From: Cymodocea nodosa | Taxonomy: Eukaryota; Streptophyta; Magnoliopsida; Alismatales; Cymodoceaceae | Assembly: GCA_036874045.1 (NCBI GenBank) | Contig: CM072337.1 | Coordinates: 9,548,001 to 9,612,000 of the forward strand | Length of the DNA: 64,000 nucleotides | Direction: 5' to 3' | Shown: piece by piece, positions 1-12,246 of the stretch | Layout of the letters: every line of letters starts with the position of its first letter | How positions within the stretch are numbered: the first letter of the stretch is position 1 | Translations under genes and position numbers: made by a program | Notes under the pieces: model-generated | Databases searched by the model: none | Seen by the model: only the letters and a program-made list of their open reading frames with translations | What the model was told of the DNA's origin: nothing

Positions 1-2168
1 GTTAAATGATGGTTAATTGCATAATATTTAGCTTATCATATGAGAATTAAGCCATTATGTTATAATTGCACTGTTATATGCTTTAATTAAAGAATCTACT
101 TAATTTTGGGGAATTAATGTTAATTTAGTACATTTCTGAACTATCGGTAAGTTGCAGGCTGTGAAATTCTTAAGTATCCAAATTTTCTGATATTTCAGAC
201 AGTTATGTTTAATAGATCGAACATGTCGGATAGTTATGTTTAAATTGCCGAATAGTTATGTTTTGAAAGAATATTTTATTATTTCCTGAAGTACATGTGT
301 CAAAACCATAATGCATGACTTAAGTGAACTTTCAGTGAGTTATCTCTAACTATCCGAAATTGCAATTGAGCATGGGATAGTTATATGTGTAACTCTCCGA
401 AATATCTTTTTATTTATAAAATAGTTGTGGACACGTGTCATGTTTTGGGAAAATGACTTAAGTGGATTTTCGGTGAGTTATCTCTAACTATCCGAAATGC
501 ATTTGAGCATCAGATAGTTAGCTCTGTAACTCTCTGAAATGTTTATTTTATGATTAAACTACTGCTAACACATGTCAAGATCTGGTAGATTTATTTAAGT
601 TATATATCGGTGAGTTATCTGTAACTATTCGAAATGCTTCTAGGCATCGGATACTTAAGTTTGTAAGTATCCGAAATGCACCTAAGCATCGGATAGTTAA
701 ATTTATGCACGTGTTTTATAGTTAAATCAACGAAAAAAGTCTATTGAGTTATTTGTAACTCCACGGACTATTTATTTTCTAATATGCCACTGTAGCGGTT
801 GTAGAAACAGGGCAGTTGAAAGAAAAACCATGACTGCACGTATCGCGTAGGGAGAAGAAAGCATCACCGTTGATATGAATGAAGGAAATCCAACTAACCA
901 TTCAAGCATAAGCAGTTATTACTGAAGAAATATAAAAGAAAAGAAGAAAAAGAAGAAAAGTGTGTGATCGATGGACAACCTGTGTATATAGAGGAGGAGC
1001 ACCAAGCTTTCTGCAGACAATATCGGTAATTCTCCAAAGTACCACACCAACTATCGTTACCACCACCACAATCACCAATCATCAAAGGTCTATGAGAATA
1101 CTTTCTTGATGTCGGGTCGATTCTGAGCCAAACATAGTGCTTGACAACCACTATGAGGAGTGATCACGTCGCGGGAAGGGAAGCCATTTTCACCAAGCGC
1201 CGACTCATATTTCAGGAGATCATAAAGCTTTTAGCCTTGGCTTCGAGTTGATGTCTATATGCTAAAGAGGAGATTATCTTGCAATTCTAGACTCGTGATT
1301 CTATAGGGAGAGGAGACAGAATTGTAAGTGGTTTAATTTTCAGTGGTGTAATCGCGTTGCAAGTAGTGATGGAAGTATTTACTATCGAGTGAGATTACTT
1401 TACATTTCAACTTTCGCCCATTTCCATGTTCATATTAAAACAAAAATACCAAAAACAATTTATCTGTGTTTGTATGTTGACTTTGAGTGTTGTACTGTTT
1501 GTGTTGTATCGTGATTAATGTTATCTTTGTCAGTGTTGTGATTGTTTTATGTTTGTTTTAGTCTTACAATTACTGAAATTGGTTCGTTCAAAAGACTTAA
1601 AGATTTTAATGGTTACTGTTCGAATTATCTGAATGTTAGTATGCTTAATGATAAATCCAATGTTCACTAACATTAAAGAGCTTAATTGATGTTATTTACA
1701 AAATGTGGAATCGCCCAATGGTTGGCTGAATTCCTTTGTAAATAGCAATATTTAAAAAGAAAAGACAAGCTCATGGAGTTAACTTAAGTCCACGAGGTTA
1801 GTTCGTTGAGTTAGCCATAACTCAACGAACTTTGTCCGTTGAATTAACTGTAATTCAAAGGAGGGCTTATTGAAGATACAAATTTGATTGTTAACAAATG
1901 GACAGTTCTCAGTTCTTAAACAATTCCCTGTGGGATCAACCTGTACTTGCACATTGATAAAATAGACACTATGCACTTGCAGTTAAAGTACAAATTGGAA
2001 TTAATATCTAAATTGTATTAAAGGTTGTTTGTTTACTTCTAAAAGAAAAAAAATAGGCATAAAGCTAAATTAATTAGGTAAAAACAGAAGTAACAAATCC
2101 AAGTTTTTCTGGTATGTTATTGGAGATCTAATCATATATTTTGGTATTGTGTTGGGAAAACACAAACA
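1..2168 (+). repeat. 5' LTR of Ath-1
   Basis: Aligns throughout with 13883-16109 and with both LTRs of Ath-2. It ends in AAACA, the complement of the TGTTT start seen in the other copies. U3 (about 140-720) is packed with CGGATAGTTA / TAACTATCCG / GTGAGTTATC modules, ACACGTGT G-boxes and ACTTAAGT palindromes. Near its 3' end, 1801-1830 is a perfect inverted repeat with 13-bp arms GTTCGTTGAGTTA and a 4-nt loop. No convincing TATA box was seen. Confidence 0.92.
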
Positions 2169-2175
2169 AGTTTTA

Positions 2176-2193
2176 TGGCGCCGTTGCTAGGGA
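2176..2193 (+). other. Primer-binding site, tRNA-Asp type
   Basis: TGGCGCCGTTGCTAGGGA differs by two bases from the complement of the 3' end of plant tRNA-Asp(GUC), the usual Athila primer. It lies 7 bp after the LTR end. The Ath-2 copy at 32826 differs at other positions, so the consensus is a perfect match. Confidence 0.88.
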
Positions 2194-2246
2194 ATTGAAT
2201 TGAATTGAATTGACTAGAATAGAATAGAATTGAATTGAATTAATAT
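2191..2246 (+). repeat. GAATT microsatellite after the PBS
   Basis: Imperfect GAATT/GAATA repeat directly following the primer site. Ath-2 has a shorter version at 32841-32863, so the tract has changed length between copies. Confidence 0.75.
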
Positions 2247-2312
2247 AAGCAACTGTTAGAGTTGTTTCATTTTAATAGCTAGAGTTATGTGTTTTCTTCT
2301 GTAATTGAGAAT

Positions 2313-3408
2313 ATGGCATATGCTTATGCTCAAAGATTTCTGAAACTTGTAATTAGCATATGTGAATTCTATAATTCTAAAGGACACGATATTTCTGACT
2401 GTTTGAAACTGAGACGTTTACATATGGTTACATCCCATGAACAACAAATGAATTATCCTTAGTATAATAGAGTCGAGTATGAGAATCCTATAGTTTACCC
2501 AACTGATGGTCAGTATAGAATGTGTAATATGTTGAGAGACACTGAAGTTTGGGATAGGTATCACAGACTGGAGCATAGTATAGAGCAAAATCTGGACAAA
2601 TTAGAACACTTTATGTGTCAACAACAAGAAGTTAACCAATTAAATTATAAGGAAGCATATTCAGAACCTAAAAATGATATAATTTACGAAACTGAAAAAA
2701 CCATAATGAAAATTGATCAAAAATTGAATGCAATGAGATTAGATGATCTGGAAAGAAAATTAAAAGCATTAGACGAATATACAATGAAAATACAAGTTAT
2801 GCAGCAAGACAATGAAAATTATAATGTTATAAACCTGCATAATTTGTAAAATATACAGCAAAAAGAAAATATTAATGCAAGAGAATTTAAAGAATGCACT
2901 TTAAAACTAAAAACAATTGAAGATCATAATCACGAAAATGATATACAAAAACATCATAAGAGTAACAAAAATCTAGAAGATGTATGTGTAACATTTAGAT
3001 CTGGAACTGATATACCACCAATAACTCAAAATGAAAATGATATGAAGGTCAATAAGAGTAAAAATCAAAATGATAATGAAAATGTAATAGCTGAAAATCT
3101 AGAAATCACTGAAGAACAATCTGAATCTGCTAATGAAACTAAAAATGATCAAACAAATTAACTGAAAGAAAAAGAATTTTTTAAATCACAATCTTTAGCA
3201 CCATATCCTGAAAGATTACAACAAATAATACTTGAAAAACAAGAAAAAATCAGAGAAATTTTTGAAAAAGTACAAGTTAACATTCCTTTCTTAGATTTAT
3301 TGTAGAAAATGCCACCTTGTGCTAAATTTTTGAAGGATTGGTGTACTAAGAAAGAGAGCGAAAAGTTCTTAGAAAGATCTTTTTAGCTGAGTAAAGTAGT
3401 TCCCTATT
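2313..3408 (+). pseudogene. 5' gag remnant: zinc-knuckle-like motif and gag-protease linker (Ath-1)
   Basis: The ATG at 2313 opens a frame with a knuckle-like motif CEFYNSKGHDISDC, in which the second Cys of the CCHC pattern is Tyr. A charged, Lys/Glu/Asn-rich linker follows, with Athila-type landmarks: a degenerate V-T-(F/L)-R-S-G motif near 2990, then an APYPERLQQ-like segment and a PPCAKFLKD motif near 3310. No capsid domain is present here; it is at 10702-12045. Broken by several stops, including TAA at 2847 and at 3159-3161. The 3159 TAA is also present at the same site in Ath-2. Confidence 0.7.
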
Positions 3409-3860
3409 TCTGCCACAAATTCCTAAAAAGTTATCTGATCCTGGAATCCCTGTTATATCATGCACCATAGGAAATACCATTCTAGAAAGAACCTTAATAG
3501 ACTAAGGTATAGGTATAAATGTTATGCCAAGTGATATATTTGCATCCTTAGGATTAGAAGGCTTAACTCCTACTAGTACAGTTATTCAATTAGCTGATAG
3601 AAGTATAAGATACCCTAGAGGAAAAATAGAGGATGTCTTAATTAAAATCAAAAACTTTATATATCCTATTGATATTGTAATTTTGGATTCCCAACAAATT
3701 AAGCATAAAAATAGTGATACTTCTTTAATTTTGGGAAGACCATTTTTAGCAACATCAGGGGCTGTTATAAATTGTAAGACTAGAGTAATGAAGTTAGCAT
3801 ATGGTAATGAGGATACTCAATTAAACATTTTCAAACCAAAATGGTTTGAGGAGTTAGAAA
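3409..3860 (+). pseudogene. Aspartic protease domain (Ath-1)
   Basis: Encodes the retropepsin that would cut the polyprotein. The Athila signatures LILGRPFLATSGAVI and the following NVMPSDIFASLGLE region are readable. The active-site D-L-G-A has been lost: the Leu codon is TAA and Ala is Ile in this copy (about 3498-3510), so the enzyme is dead. Ath-2 keeps D-L-G-A at 34120-34131. Confidence 0.8.
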
Positions 3861-5170
3861 TGTCCTTACATACCATAGACTTTTTAGAGGATGAAGGAGA
3901 TATGTTAGATGATGTGATTCAAGAAGAATTAAATAGGCAAATCAATTCTGAAATTTTAGAAGAAAGTGAAAGCGTAAATATAGGAGATCTGGAAGAAACT
4001 AAAGTAGAAAATGATGATTCTCAATTAGGAGCTCTAGCTTCTAATGGGCAACATTTAGAATTAAAATCTTTACCTCCTAAATTAACCTATATATTTCTGG
4101 AAGAAAAACAAACCTGTCCAATCATTATTGCTTCAGATTTAAAAGAGGATCAAATAGCTAAATTAAAAGATGTAGTAAAAAGTTATAAAGAAGCAATAGG
4201 ATGGACTATGACTGATATAAAAGGGTTAAGTTCAACTTTATGCTGTCACCACATATATTTAGAAGAGAATGCTAAACCTATTAGAATTCCTAAGAGGAGA
4301 TTAAATCCAAATCTTAAAGAAGTAGTTAGGAAGGAAATAGTGAAATGGTTAGATAATGACATAATTTATCCGATTTCTGATAGCTCATGGGTTAGTCCAA
4401 TCCATGTAGTTCCCAAGAAATCAGGATTAACAGTTATTAAGAATGAAAGTCAAGACTTGATACCTACTAGAATTCAATCAAGCTAGAGAGTATGTATAGA
4501 CTATAGAAAGTTGAATGTTGTGACTAGGAAAGATCATTTTCCCTTACCTTTTATAGATCAAATGCTGGAAAGATTAGTAGGGCAAGAATATTTTTGTTAC
4601 CTAAACAGGTATTCAGGGTATAATCAAATTCTAGTAGCATTAGAGGATCAAGAGAAAACAACTTTCACCTGTCCTAATGGAACTTATGCTTTTAAGAGAA
4701 TGCCATTCAGATTATGCAATGCACCAGCTACCTTTCAAAGGTGTAAGCAGGGCATATTTACTAGAATGACTAAAGATTTTTTAGAATTATTTATGGATGA
4801 TTTTACTATATATGGCAACTCATATGAAGTTTGTTTAAAAAATTTAGACCTAATATTAAAACGCTGTGTGGAAAAAAATCTAGTTTTAAATTGGGAAAAA
4901 TGTCACTTCATGGTTAAACAAGGAATAGTCTTAGGGCATGTTGTTTCTAAGAAAGGGTTGGAAGTAGATAAAGCTAAAATAGAAGTAATTTCTAATCTAC
5001 CAGAACCTAAATCAGTAAAAGATATTAGATCATTTTTAGGACATGCTGGTTTTTATAGAAGATTTATTAAAGACTTTAGCAAGATAGCTATACCTTTAAC
5101 TAATCTATTAAAAGATCTTCCATTTAACTTTGATAAAAATTGCAAGGAAGCATTTTTCAGACTTAAGACT
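3861..5170 (+). pseudogene. Reverse transcriptase (Ath-1)
   Basis: Collinear with plant gypsy RT: a connecting acidic segment, an SWVSPIHVVPKK motif, FPLPFIDQMLERL, FTCPNGTYAFKRMPF, and the catalytic FMDDFTIYG (near 4790), followed by the FLGHAGFYRRFI thumb/connection region. The frame is open from 3524 to 5491 apart from a TAG at 4484-4486, a Trp codon (TGG) in Ath-2, and stops in the RNase H part. It makes cDNA from element RNA inside particles; this copy cannot make a full protein. Confidence 0.88.
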
Positions 5171-5690
5171 AGCTTAATTTCAACTCCTATAATTCAAGCA
5201 CCTAATTGGAACCATCCATTTGAATTAATGTGTGATGCTTCTGATTTTGCTATAGGAGCAGTGTTAGGATAGAAGATAGAAAAATGTCCTAGAGTGATTC
5301 ATTATGCAAGCAAAACCTTAAATGATGCTCAAGTTAATTACATAACTACTGAAAAAGAATTATTAGCTGTTGTGTTTGCTTTAAAAAAGTTTAGATCATA
5401 TCTGATTGGAGCTAAAGTAATAGTATGCACGGATCATTCAGCTCTAAAACATCTAATAAAGAAAAAAGAAACTAAACCTAGATTGATCTGATGGATATTA
5501 TTATTGCAAGAATTTGATCTAGAAAGTAAAGATAAAAAGGTTGTGAGAATGTAGTAGCAGATCATTTATCAAGATTACAGATAGAAAAATCAAATATTGA
5601 AATTAAGGATAATTTTCTTGATGAACAATTAATGATCATCAACACAATACCTTGATATGCAGACATAGTTAATTACTTAGTTACTAGTCT
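5171..5690 (+). pseudogene. RNase H domain (Ath-1)
   Basis: Contains [18 protein letters not shown], then the [13 protein letters not shown] and [10 protein letters not shown] blocks of Ty3/gypsy RNase H, and a remnant of the VVADHLSRL tail. A TAG at 5270-5272 follows GAVLG; Ath-2 has the same TAG and Ath-4 has CAA. A TGA at 5489-5491 replaces the CGA seen in Ath-2. A 1-nt deletion near 5540 shifts the frame before integrase. Confidence 0.85.
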
Positions 5691-6943
5691 AACACCTAAG
5701 GATTGGAATAGACAGGATAAGAAATTGTTTTTCTCAAGAGTAAAATATTACTATTGGGAAGACCCATACTTATTTAAGAAATGTCCTGATCTGGTTTTAA
5801 GGAGGTGTGTTCCAGAAACTGAATATCCGAGCATATTGTCTTTCTGTCAAGACCAAGCTTGTGGAGGGCATTTTGGTTTAGGGAAAACTACTGCAAAAAT
5901 TCTACAATGTGGGTTTTATTGGCCAACACTATTCAAAGATGCTCATAAATATTGCTTAAGTTGTTTAAGATATCAACAAATAGGAAGAATATCAAAGAGG
6001 AATATGATGCCTCTTAATCCTATTGTTGAAGTTGAAATCTTTGATGTGTGGGAAATAGATTTTATGGGTCCATTTCCTATGTCTAATCAATTTAATTACA
6101 TATTGTTAGGGGTGGATTATGTATCTAAATGGATAGAAGTTATTCCTACAAAAACTAATGACAACAAAGTGGTAATACAATTTATAAGAACAAATATATT
6201 TGCTAGATTTGGAATACCTAAAGCTATTATCAGTGATAGAGGAACTCATTTCTATAATAGAAGTTTTGAAGCCTTAATGAAGAAATATGGAGTAAACCAC
6301 AAAATTGCAACATCATATCATCTACAAACAAGTGGACAAGTAGAAAGTGCAAACAAACAAATTAAGTTAATCTTGGAAAAAGTAGTAAATCCTACTAGAA
6401 CAGATTGGGCTAATAGATTGATAGATGCACTTTGGGCTTATAGAACTGCTTATAAAACGAGCTTAGGTATGTCACCTTTTAGGCTGGTATATGGAAAGAG
6501 TTGTCATTTACTAGTTGAAATAGAACATAAAGCTTATTGGGCATTAAAAACTCTAAACACTAATTTAAATCAAGCTGTTGAAAATAGAAAAATGCAATTA
6601 ATTGAATTAGAAGAATTTAGAAATGAAGTTTATTCGAAGACTGTAAGAGAAAAAGAGAAAATTAAATTCTAGCATGATAGAAAATTTTTTCCAAAAAGCT
6701 TTGAAATAGGACAAGAATTATATCTTTATATGGCTAGACTCCATAACCAACCAAGAAAATTAAGACCTAGATGGGCAAGACCTTACATAGTTCGAAATAT
6801 TTATCCTTATGGGAGCTATTGAAATTGAAAATCCTAAAAATCAGAATATATTTAAAGTAAATGGACAAAGACTTAGACCTATTCTGAAAACACCAAAAGC
6901 TCCTTTGGAATTATAGAAGAAATCATAGTAGAGGACTACTAGA
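5691..6943 (+). pseudogene. Integrase (Ath-1)
   Basis: HHCC-type zinc region ([11 protein letters not shown]... with SCLRYQQ, where one Cys is Tyr), then the DDE core: D in EIDFMGPF (one Gly to Glu change), D in ISDRGTHF and E in GQVESANKQ. The C-terminal part (MARLHNQ-like, near 6730) is broken by a TAG at 6670-6672 and an indel near 6815. It would insert the cDNA into the host chromosome. Confidence 0.88.
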
Positions 6944-7524
6944 GCTTTACTTAGTAGAAAATCAGTTTTTATGTTGATATAAAAATAAATAAAAAAACAT
7001 TAAAAAAATATAAAATATAAAAATCGTTGCAGTTCAACTGACTGGATCCATCGATATGACTGAAACATAAAAAATATGTATACTAATTTTCAGAAAAAAA
7101 AATGCTGGTTTTACCGAAACATAGTATCGGTTCAACTAGAAAAAAAAATTAGGTCTGACTGAAACATCGTATCAGTTAAACCAGTAAAAAAAACAGAAAA
7201 ACTATTATCTGTAGTATTTTTATTATTATATTTGTTTATACGGGGAGTCCATTGAGTTATGCTTAACTCAACGAGCTTACTCCGTTGAGTCTTGAGTTAG
7301 TCAACGAGCTTATTCCGTTGAGTTAACTATAACTCAACAGAGTACTGTAGCTAAGACTGTGGATAAGATAGTAATAGTTGGTTCGGGAAATGACCCTATT
7401 ACCTACCTAAACTTAGGGCTTATTTAAACTAAAACCTAGGGTTTTGGGGGCATTATTCGGTAAATCATTTAGAATCTAGAATAGTAGAAATCAGAGCGAT
7501 TCCGTGCTGTTGTGTAACTCCACA
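6944..7524 (+). other. Spacer between integrase and ORF3 (Ath-1)
   Basis: Non-coding. 7020-7200 holds degenerate repeats of a TACCGAAACA / TCGGTTCAAC type motif. 7245-7345 holds three GTTGAGTTA/TAACTCAAC palindromic modules, followed by AAACCTAGGG near 7430. The same order of motifs is found at 37690-38120 in Ath-2 and, reversed, at 17580-18170 in Ath-4. Confidence 0.7.
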
Positions 7525-9751
7525 ATGAGGAAGATGACACCCGAGTTCTGGGAAGAGGTTGTTGACACATCAGAATTTCTGAAGGAATCAGAAGAATGGC
7601 ACACGTGGCAGAAGATCAGAAATACGACAAGAGAGAAAGAGCTATAGAAGGTAGAATCAGAACTTTTCAATTTCAGAAGGGATTTAGTAGAATTAGATAT
7701 ACAAATACCTCAAATAATGGAAACAAGAATAAAGGTTGCAACAGAAATTGCTGTAAGCAAGGAAAGAAAAATAAGGCCAAGTAATGAAGTTGCCCTAGAA
7801 TTAATCCAACGTATGTCCCGGCTCTGGTTCAAAAGATGAATCTATAGACGAGCTAGATGGGCGATCTGGGAGCAAGAAAGGAAAGAAAATGAAGAAGAGG
7901 CAACTAAAAAACAGGAAGAACTGACTGCTGAAAGACTTGTTCCTGAGGAACAGTAGTTAAGACCTCTAGTTCAGCCAACAAAGCCATTGTCACGAGTAGC
8001 ATTTTCTTGGCCGAGAACTGAAGAAAAAGAGAAAGAATTTACTAGCTTGGTCAAAATAGCAAGAGACCAAGGTGATACTCAAGAAATAGCTACGGCTAAG
8101 GCTCATATTTTATATGATGCCATTAAGAAAAAAAGGGTCGAAGAAAAGATGAGGGCCCAATACAAAATAAAAGTTGAACAGCATCAGGCAGAAACTAAAT
8201 CAAGTGTTGTGGGAAAGGCTGGTCCTTCGAGACTAGCAGTTATGAAGAGAATTAAACAGGAAGAGCTAGTACTTGTGACTCGAAGGCCTACAGAGCCTAC
8301 TTTTGTAGATTTAATTTCAGAAGAAGAAGAGGAAGAACAGGCACAATTAATCAAAAAAAAAAGGAAAAGAAAAAGTGCCTGAATATGAGGAAATTAAATC
8401 TGAAGTACCAATTTTCACAGGGCCTGTGGAGCAAATATTTATAAACCTGCTATCCAATTCTGAGGAGGAGCAAGAGCTGCAGTAGTAGGAGCAAAGACAA
8501 GAAGAAAAATAGGCTTAAATTAGTTTGCAGCTTGTACAACAAGAAGAAACAGAAATTAGGGCAGAAACTGAATTGCCCGTGACTCCATCCCAATCTGTTA
8601 CAGAATTAGAAAGAATAGTGATAGGACAGATTGGTAGTTAGGAGGAAGAAGAAAGAGTAGAAAATGAAGAGGCTGAAAGAAGCCATTTGGACAAAAATAA
8701 CTTTATGGATTCCACTAAAGAGCAAGAAACTCTTCAGCAATTTATGGAAAGAATTCAAGATAGAGTGGAGAGTTCTGCCAGCTCACCACCACAAACAAAA
8801 GTAAAAGCAAAAATTTAGGAATCTATAGAGAATGTTCAAATGCAGCCTATGTTAGAGGAAGAGCAAGTACAAACCCCTCTGGAACAACAAAGTCACCTTC
8901 CTAACCTGACTGAAACAACAATTTTGAATGAAGTACATTTTTGTAGTTAGGAAGCTTATACCAAATACCAAGAAATAAGGGGTTACGACATTATTTACAG
9001 TAGACCAGTAAATTGGGATGGAATGCAAGAAATCAAAGATTTATTTGAATTCCAAGGTCTACTGCAATTCATTTCTCAAGAAAGAGGGCATGCAGTTTAT
9101 GAGAATTTAGTGCCCTGTTTTTATGCAAATTTAAGAGAAAGAGAAGGAGGATTAATTTCCAACGTGGAGGAAGCAGATGTATAGATAACACCAGAGCTTC
9201 CCCACAACATTTTTGGTTTAAAGAATGAAGGAATAAAAATTTTGGAAGATACAATTGCAGTCAAATGGACAGAACAACAAATTAAAGATTGTTTAGCTAT
9301 CAATCCTAGTGTGCCTTTATTAAACAGATTGAAGCATTTAAATGGTAAAGCACACATGGTAGCTAACATTCTGATTAAGAATATCTATCAACGACAAGGC
9401 CATGACATAGAATTAAGTCAATTTGTCAAATGGGTCACGTATGCAGTTGTAAACAGGATTCAAATAAATTGGTCTGCAGTTTTTATCTCCAAGCTAAAAA
9501 TAGTAAAGAAAAAATTGTTTTATGAAGATTTGATTCCACTACTAATGGTGGACTGTATCGATTTCACTAAATGGACATCAAAAAGGATCAGATCTAGAAC
9601 CATTTCAGTGAAAGAATACAAAAATTTTGTAGCTGTAGAACTAGCTATACCTTCTGGAGGAATTACAGGAGCAGTAGAGAGGATTAATCAATTAGAGCTT
9701 CAATTAGAAAAACTCCAGAAGGAAGTAGATGAACTTAGGAATAGAGATTAA
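7525..9751 (+). pseudogene. ORF3 of Ath-1, broken
   Basis: The start MRKMTPEFWEE at 7525 is shared with Ath-2 (38205). N-terminal part: charged, coiled-coil-like region (EEWHTWQKIRNTTREKE). Middle: acidic region with two hydrophobic-acidic motifs, FVDLISEEEEEE near 8305 and INLLSNSEEE near 8450. C-terminal part: the domain starting with MQEIKDLFEFQGLLQF and ending in a Leu-heptad-like tail QLELQLEKLQKEVDEL. Stops and indels divide it. The last part, 9242-9751, is open for 169 codons. The C-terminal domain is homologous to the extra ORF of the copia element S1-B. The position matches env-like ORFs of Athila, but no signal peptide or membrane segment is visible. Confidence 0.75.
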
Positions 9752-10701
9752 ATTGTATTGTTCATCTACTTGTATAATTGTATGAAAAATTGTATGATGT
9801 ACTTGTATTGTAAATTGATTCAGATTAATGAATATAATTTTTCAGATGTAATTTTCATACGTATTTTGAATGTGAAAATGAATGGAATGTATTGAATGTT
9901 ATATATATATTTTGTGAAAAATTATGAATGAATGTTTAACAGATTTACAATTTCCTGAATGACAGGATAAATGCTTAAAAATTTCTGCATGTTGCAAGGT
10001 AAAATGTAAATTCTGCATAACATAAAATGACCTGCAAGTTAAATCTTTATATAATGTTCAGATTTAAACAAATTTTGATTAGAAGGATGCATTAATGACA
10101 TAGATTTAACTTTATTGCAGTTAGCAGAATGAAAAAGAAAAAAAAACTGAGAGGAACTTACGAGAGTAAAACTTAGAGGTTGCTAAGTGTTAACTCAATG
10201 AAGTAAGTTTGTTGAGTTAAACGTAACTCCATGAGATCAGTAATATAGTATAAGGTCACTCCATTGAGTTATCTGTAACTCAACGAAGTTAGTCTGTGGA
10301 GTTAGCAACAGTAATCGACTTTGTTCTGTTGAGTTATTTGTAACTCAACGAGGTTAGTTTGTGGATTAAGCAGAACGGTTATTCTTTTAACCACGAACGA
10401 AACTTCGTCGGTTTAGCGGTTACCAAAATTTGAAATTAGTAGTGGTACACATACCCATAAAACAGGAACCACGATGCACGTTGCAAGACACGTTCTTGCA
10501 ACGAGATTTATTCACTTTATGGATGTGCATTATATATATAAAATAGAATGTTATTTATGAGTTACCAACACTTTTAAAAGAAAGGAGAATGTGTTGGAGG
10601 AACTGGAAGGAGAAGCAGGTGATTCAACTTCATCTGACAACAAATATTTATTGAATGGAAAGCTTCAGACTGGTATGTAATTAATCTTCTGCTATTTATT
10701 T
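9752..10701 (+). other. Spacer between ORF3 and gag (Ath-1), with promoter-like part
   Basis: AT-rich non-coding DNA. 10190-10370 carries four GTTGAGTTA/TAACTCAAC-like modules. 10480-10502 is a near-perfect palindrome with arms GTTGCAAGA. TATATATATAAAA follows at 10531. A GT splice-donor-like site (CTG|GTATGT) is at 10673; the matching acceptor of Ath-2 is mutated here (CAG to CGG). Confidence 0.6.
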
Positions 10702-12045
10702 ATGAGCACATGGACCCATTCTCTAAGCACTAAATGATTAGTAAGAACACCTACCCAAGAATTTTCATCGCGGAGGAGTATTGAAAAATTTTCTAAACTG
10801 AACTTTAACAAAATTCTTTGGGGTGTAGCTAACCTTTCTTTAAAAGAGAATGTAGAATTGGCTTCTCCAGTAGAAAAACCATTAGGAGAGATTCTGTATC
10901 CTGAATTAGTTGATGAACCTTCATGTATTCGATTGCCAAACTTTGAGGGAGATAGGTTTGAACTGAAATCTAATTATATTAGTTAATTGCCACATTTTCA
11001 TGGATTAAAAAGAGAGGATGCCTATTATTTCCTTAGAGAATTTAATGAAGTTTGTCGAATGATGAAAATGCCGAACATGAGTATAGATGCTATTAAACTT
11101 AGATATATCCCTTTTTCTTTAAAAGACACAGCTAAGAGATGATTATATACTTTGTCGCCTAATTCAATTTCTACATGGACTGAATTTTGCTTTGTTTTTC
11201 TGGAAAAATATTATCCAACACATCAAACGATTAAAAAGAAGAAAGAAATATTAATGTGTAGCCAAAAACAAGGTGAATCATTCTAGAAATATTTTGAAAA
11301 AATTAAAGATTTACTGACTCAATGTCTGCATCATGCAATGAGTAAGGCACAATTAATAGGTATAATTTATGAAGGCATAGATGTTTCAACAAAATCTTTA
11401 TTAGAATCTACTTGTCAAAATGGATTTTTAAAGTTATGTAGTGAAGAAGTATGGGCATATTTAGAAAACTTTGCAAACAGAACTACACAATGGGAAAACT
11501 CGACTGAAGCTATTGTAGATAAAAAAATATTGCCAAGAGGAATGCATGAAATAGATTCAAGTACTTTGCTTGAGGTGAAATTAAACGAATTAACAAAGAA
11601 AATAGAAGAGTTATCATTAAATCAAAGGCTAGCAGAAAAGAATGCAAACATAAATGATTTAGATATTATTTATGCTAGAAACTAGAGAGATAACTTGGGA
11701 AATTCTTATAATCCTAATTAGAGAAATCACCTGAATTTATCTTGGAGAAACAACAATTTCCAGGGAGGAGAAAATGTAAATGAGAAGAACATAAGTTATG
11801 AAGCATTAATTGAACAAGGATCTAGAATAGAGAAATTAGAAAAGATAATCCAACAATTAAACAATCGTCTAGATTTTGTATTTGGAAATGCTGCAATTCA
11901 AAATCCGAATAGAAATATACCACTTAGACAGAAGGAACCAATGGAAGTTAGACCTACTTGAGGATTGCCAATGCAAGCAATACCTAACCCTATCAATAGA
12001 ACTGTTAATGAAATTGATACCTCTTTTAGGAGGGTAGCTGAATGA
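10702..12045 (+). pseudogene. Relocated gag capsid ORF (Ath-1), broken
   Basis: Same length (448 codons including stop) and same frame as the intact Ath-2 gag, so only substitutions have inactivated it. Stops include TGA at 10735-10737, TAA at 10984-10986 and TGA in RW-L (about 11140). The retrotransposon gag fold is clear: LRYIPFSLKDTAKR, NSISTW..FC..FLEKYYP, and QCLHHAMSKAQLIGIIYEGID. It lies downstream of integrase and ORF3, not in the canonical 5' position. Confidence 0.85.
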
Positions 12046-12246
12046 AGCAGCATATCTAAAGCAACTATCTATGTATATATATGTTTTTATTTATTTTTAT
12101 TTTTTAGTTAATAGTATCATAGAGTTAGTCCTTAACTCAACGAACTTAGTCCGTTGAGTTATGCTTTAACTCCACGAGGGTGTGCAGTAGTTATGTTAAT
12201 TTTTTGTCACTACTAAATTTTTGTTTGTGTTATATAGAATCGACAA
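12046..12246 (+). other. Spacer between gag and F-box ORF (Ath-1)
   Basis: Contains a GTTGAGTTA/TAACTCAAC palindrome pair (12120-12180) and a pyrimidine-rich tract ending TTATATAG just before the F-box ORF, a splice-acceptor-like site also seen in Ath-2. Confidence 0.55.

Noticed and set aside
140..720. CRISPR-like or satellite array in the LTR
   Set aside because: Units are imperfect, of uneven spacing and part of an LTR present in several copies in a plant genome.
1801..1830. microRNA precursor
   Set aside because: Arms of 13 bp are too short for a plant miRNA hairpin.
2176..2193. tRNA gene
   Set aside because: Only the 18 bases complementary to a tRNA-Asp 3' end are present, placed right after an LTR; it is a primer-binding site.
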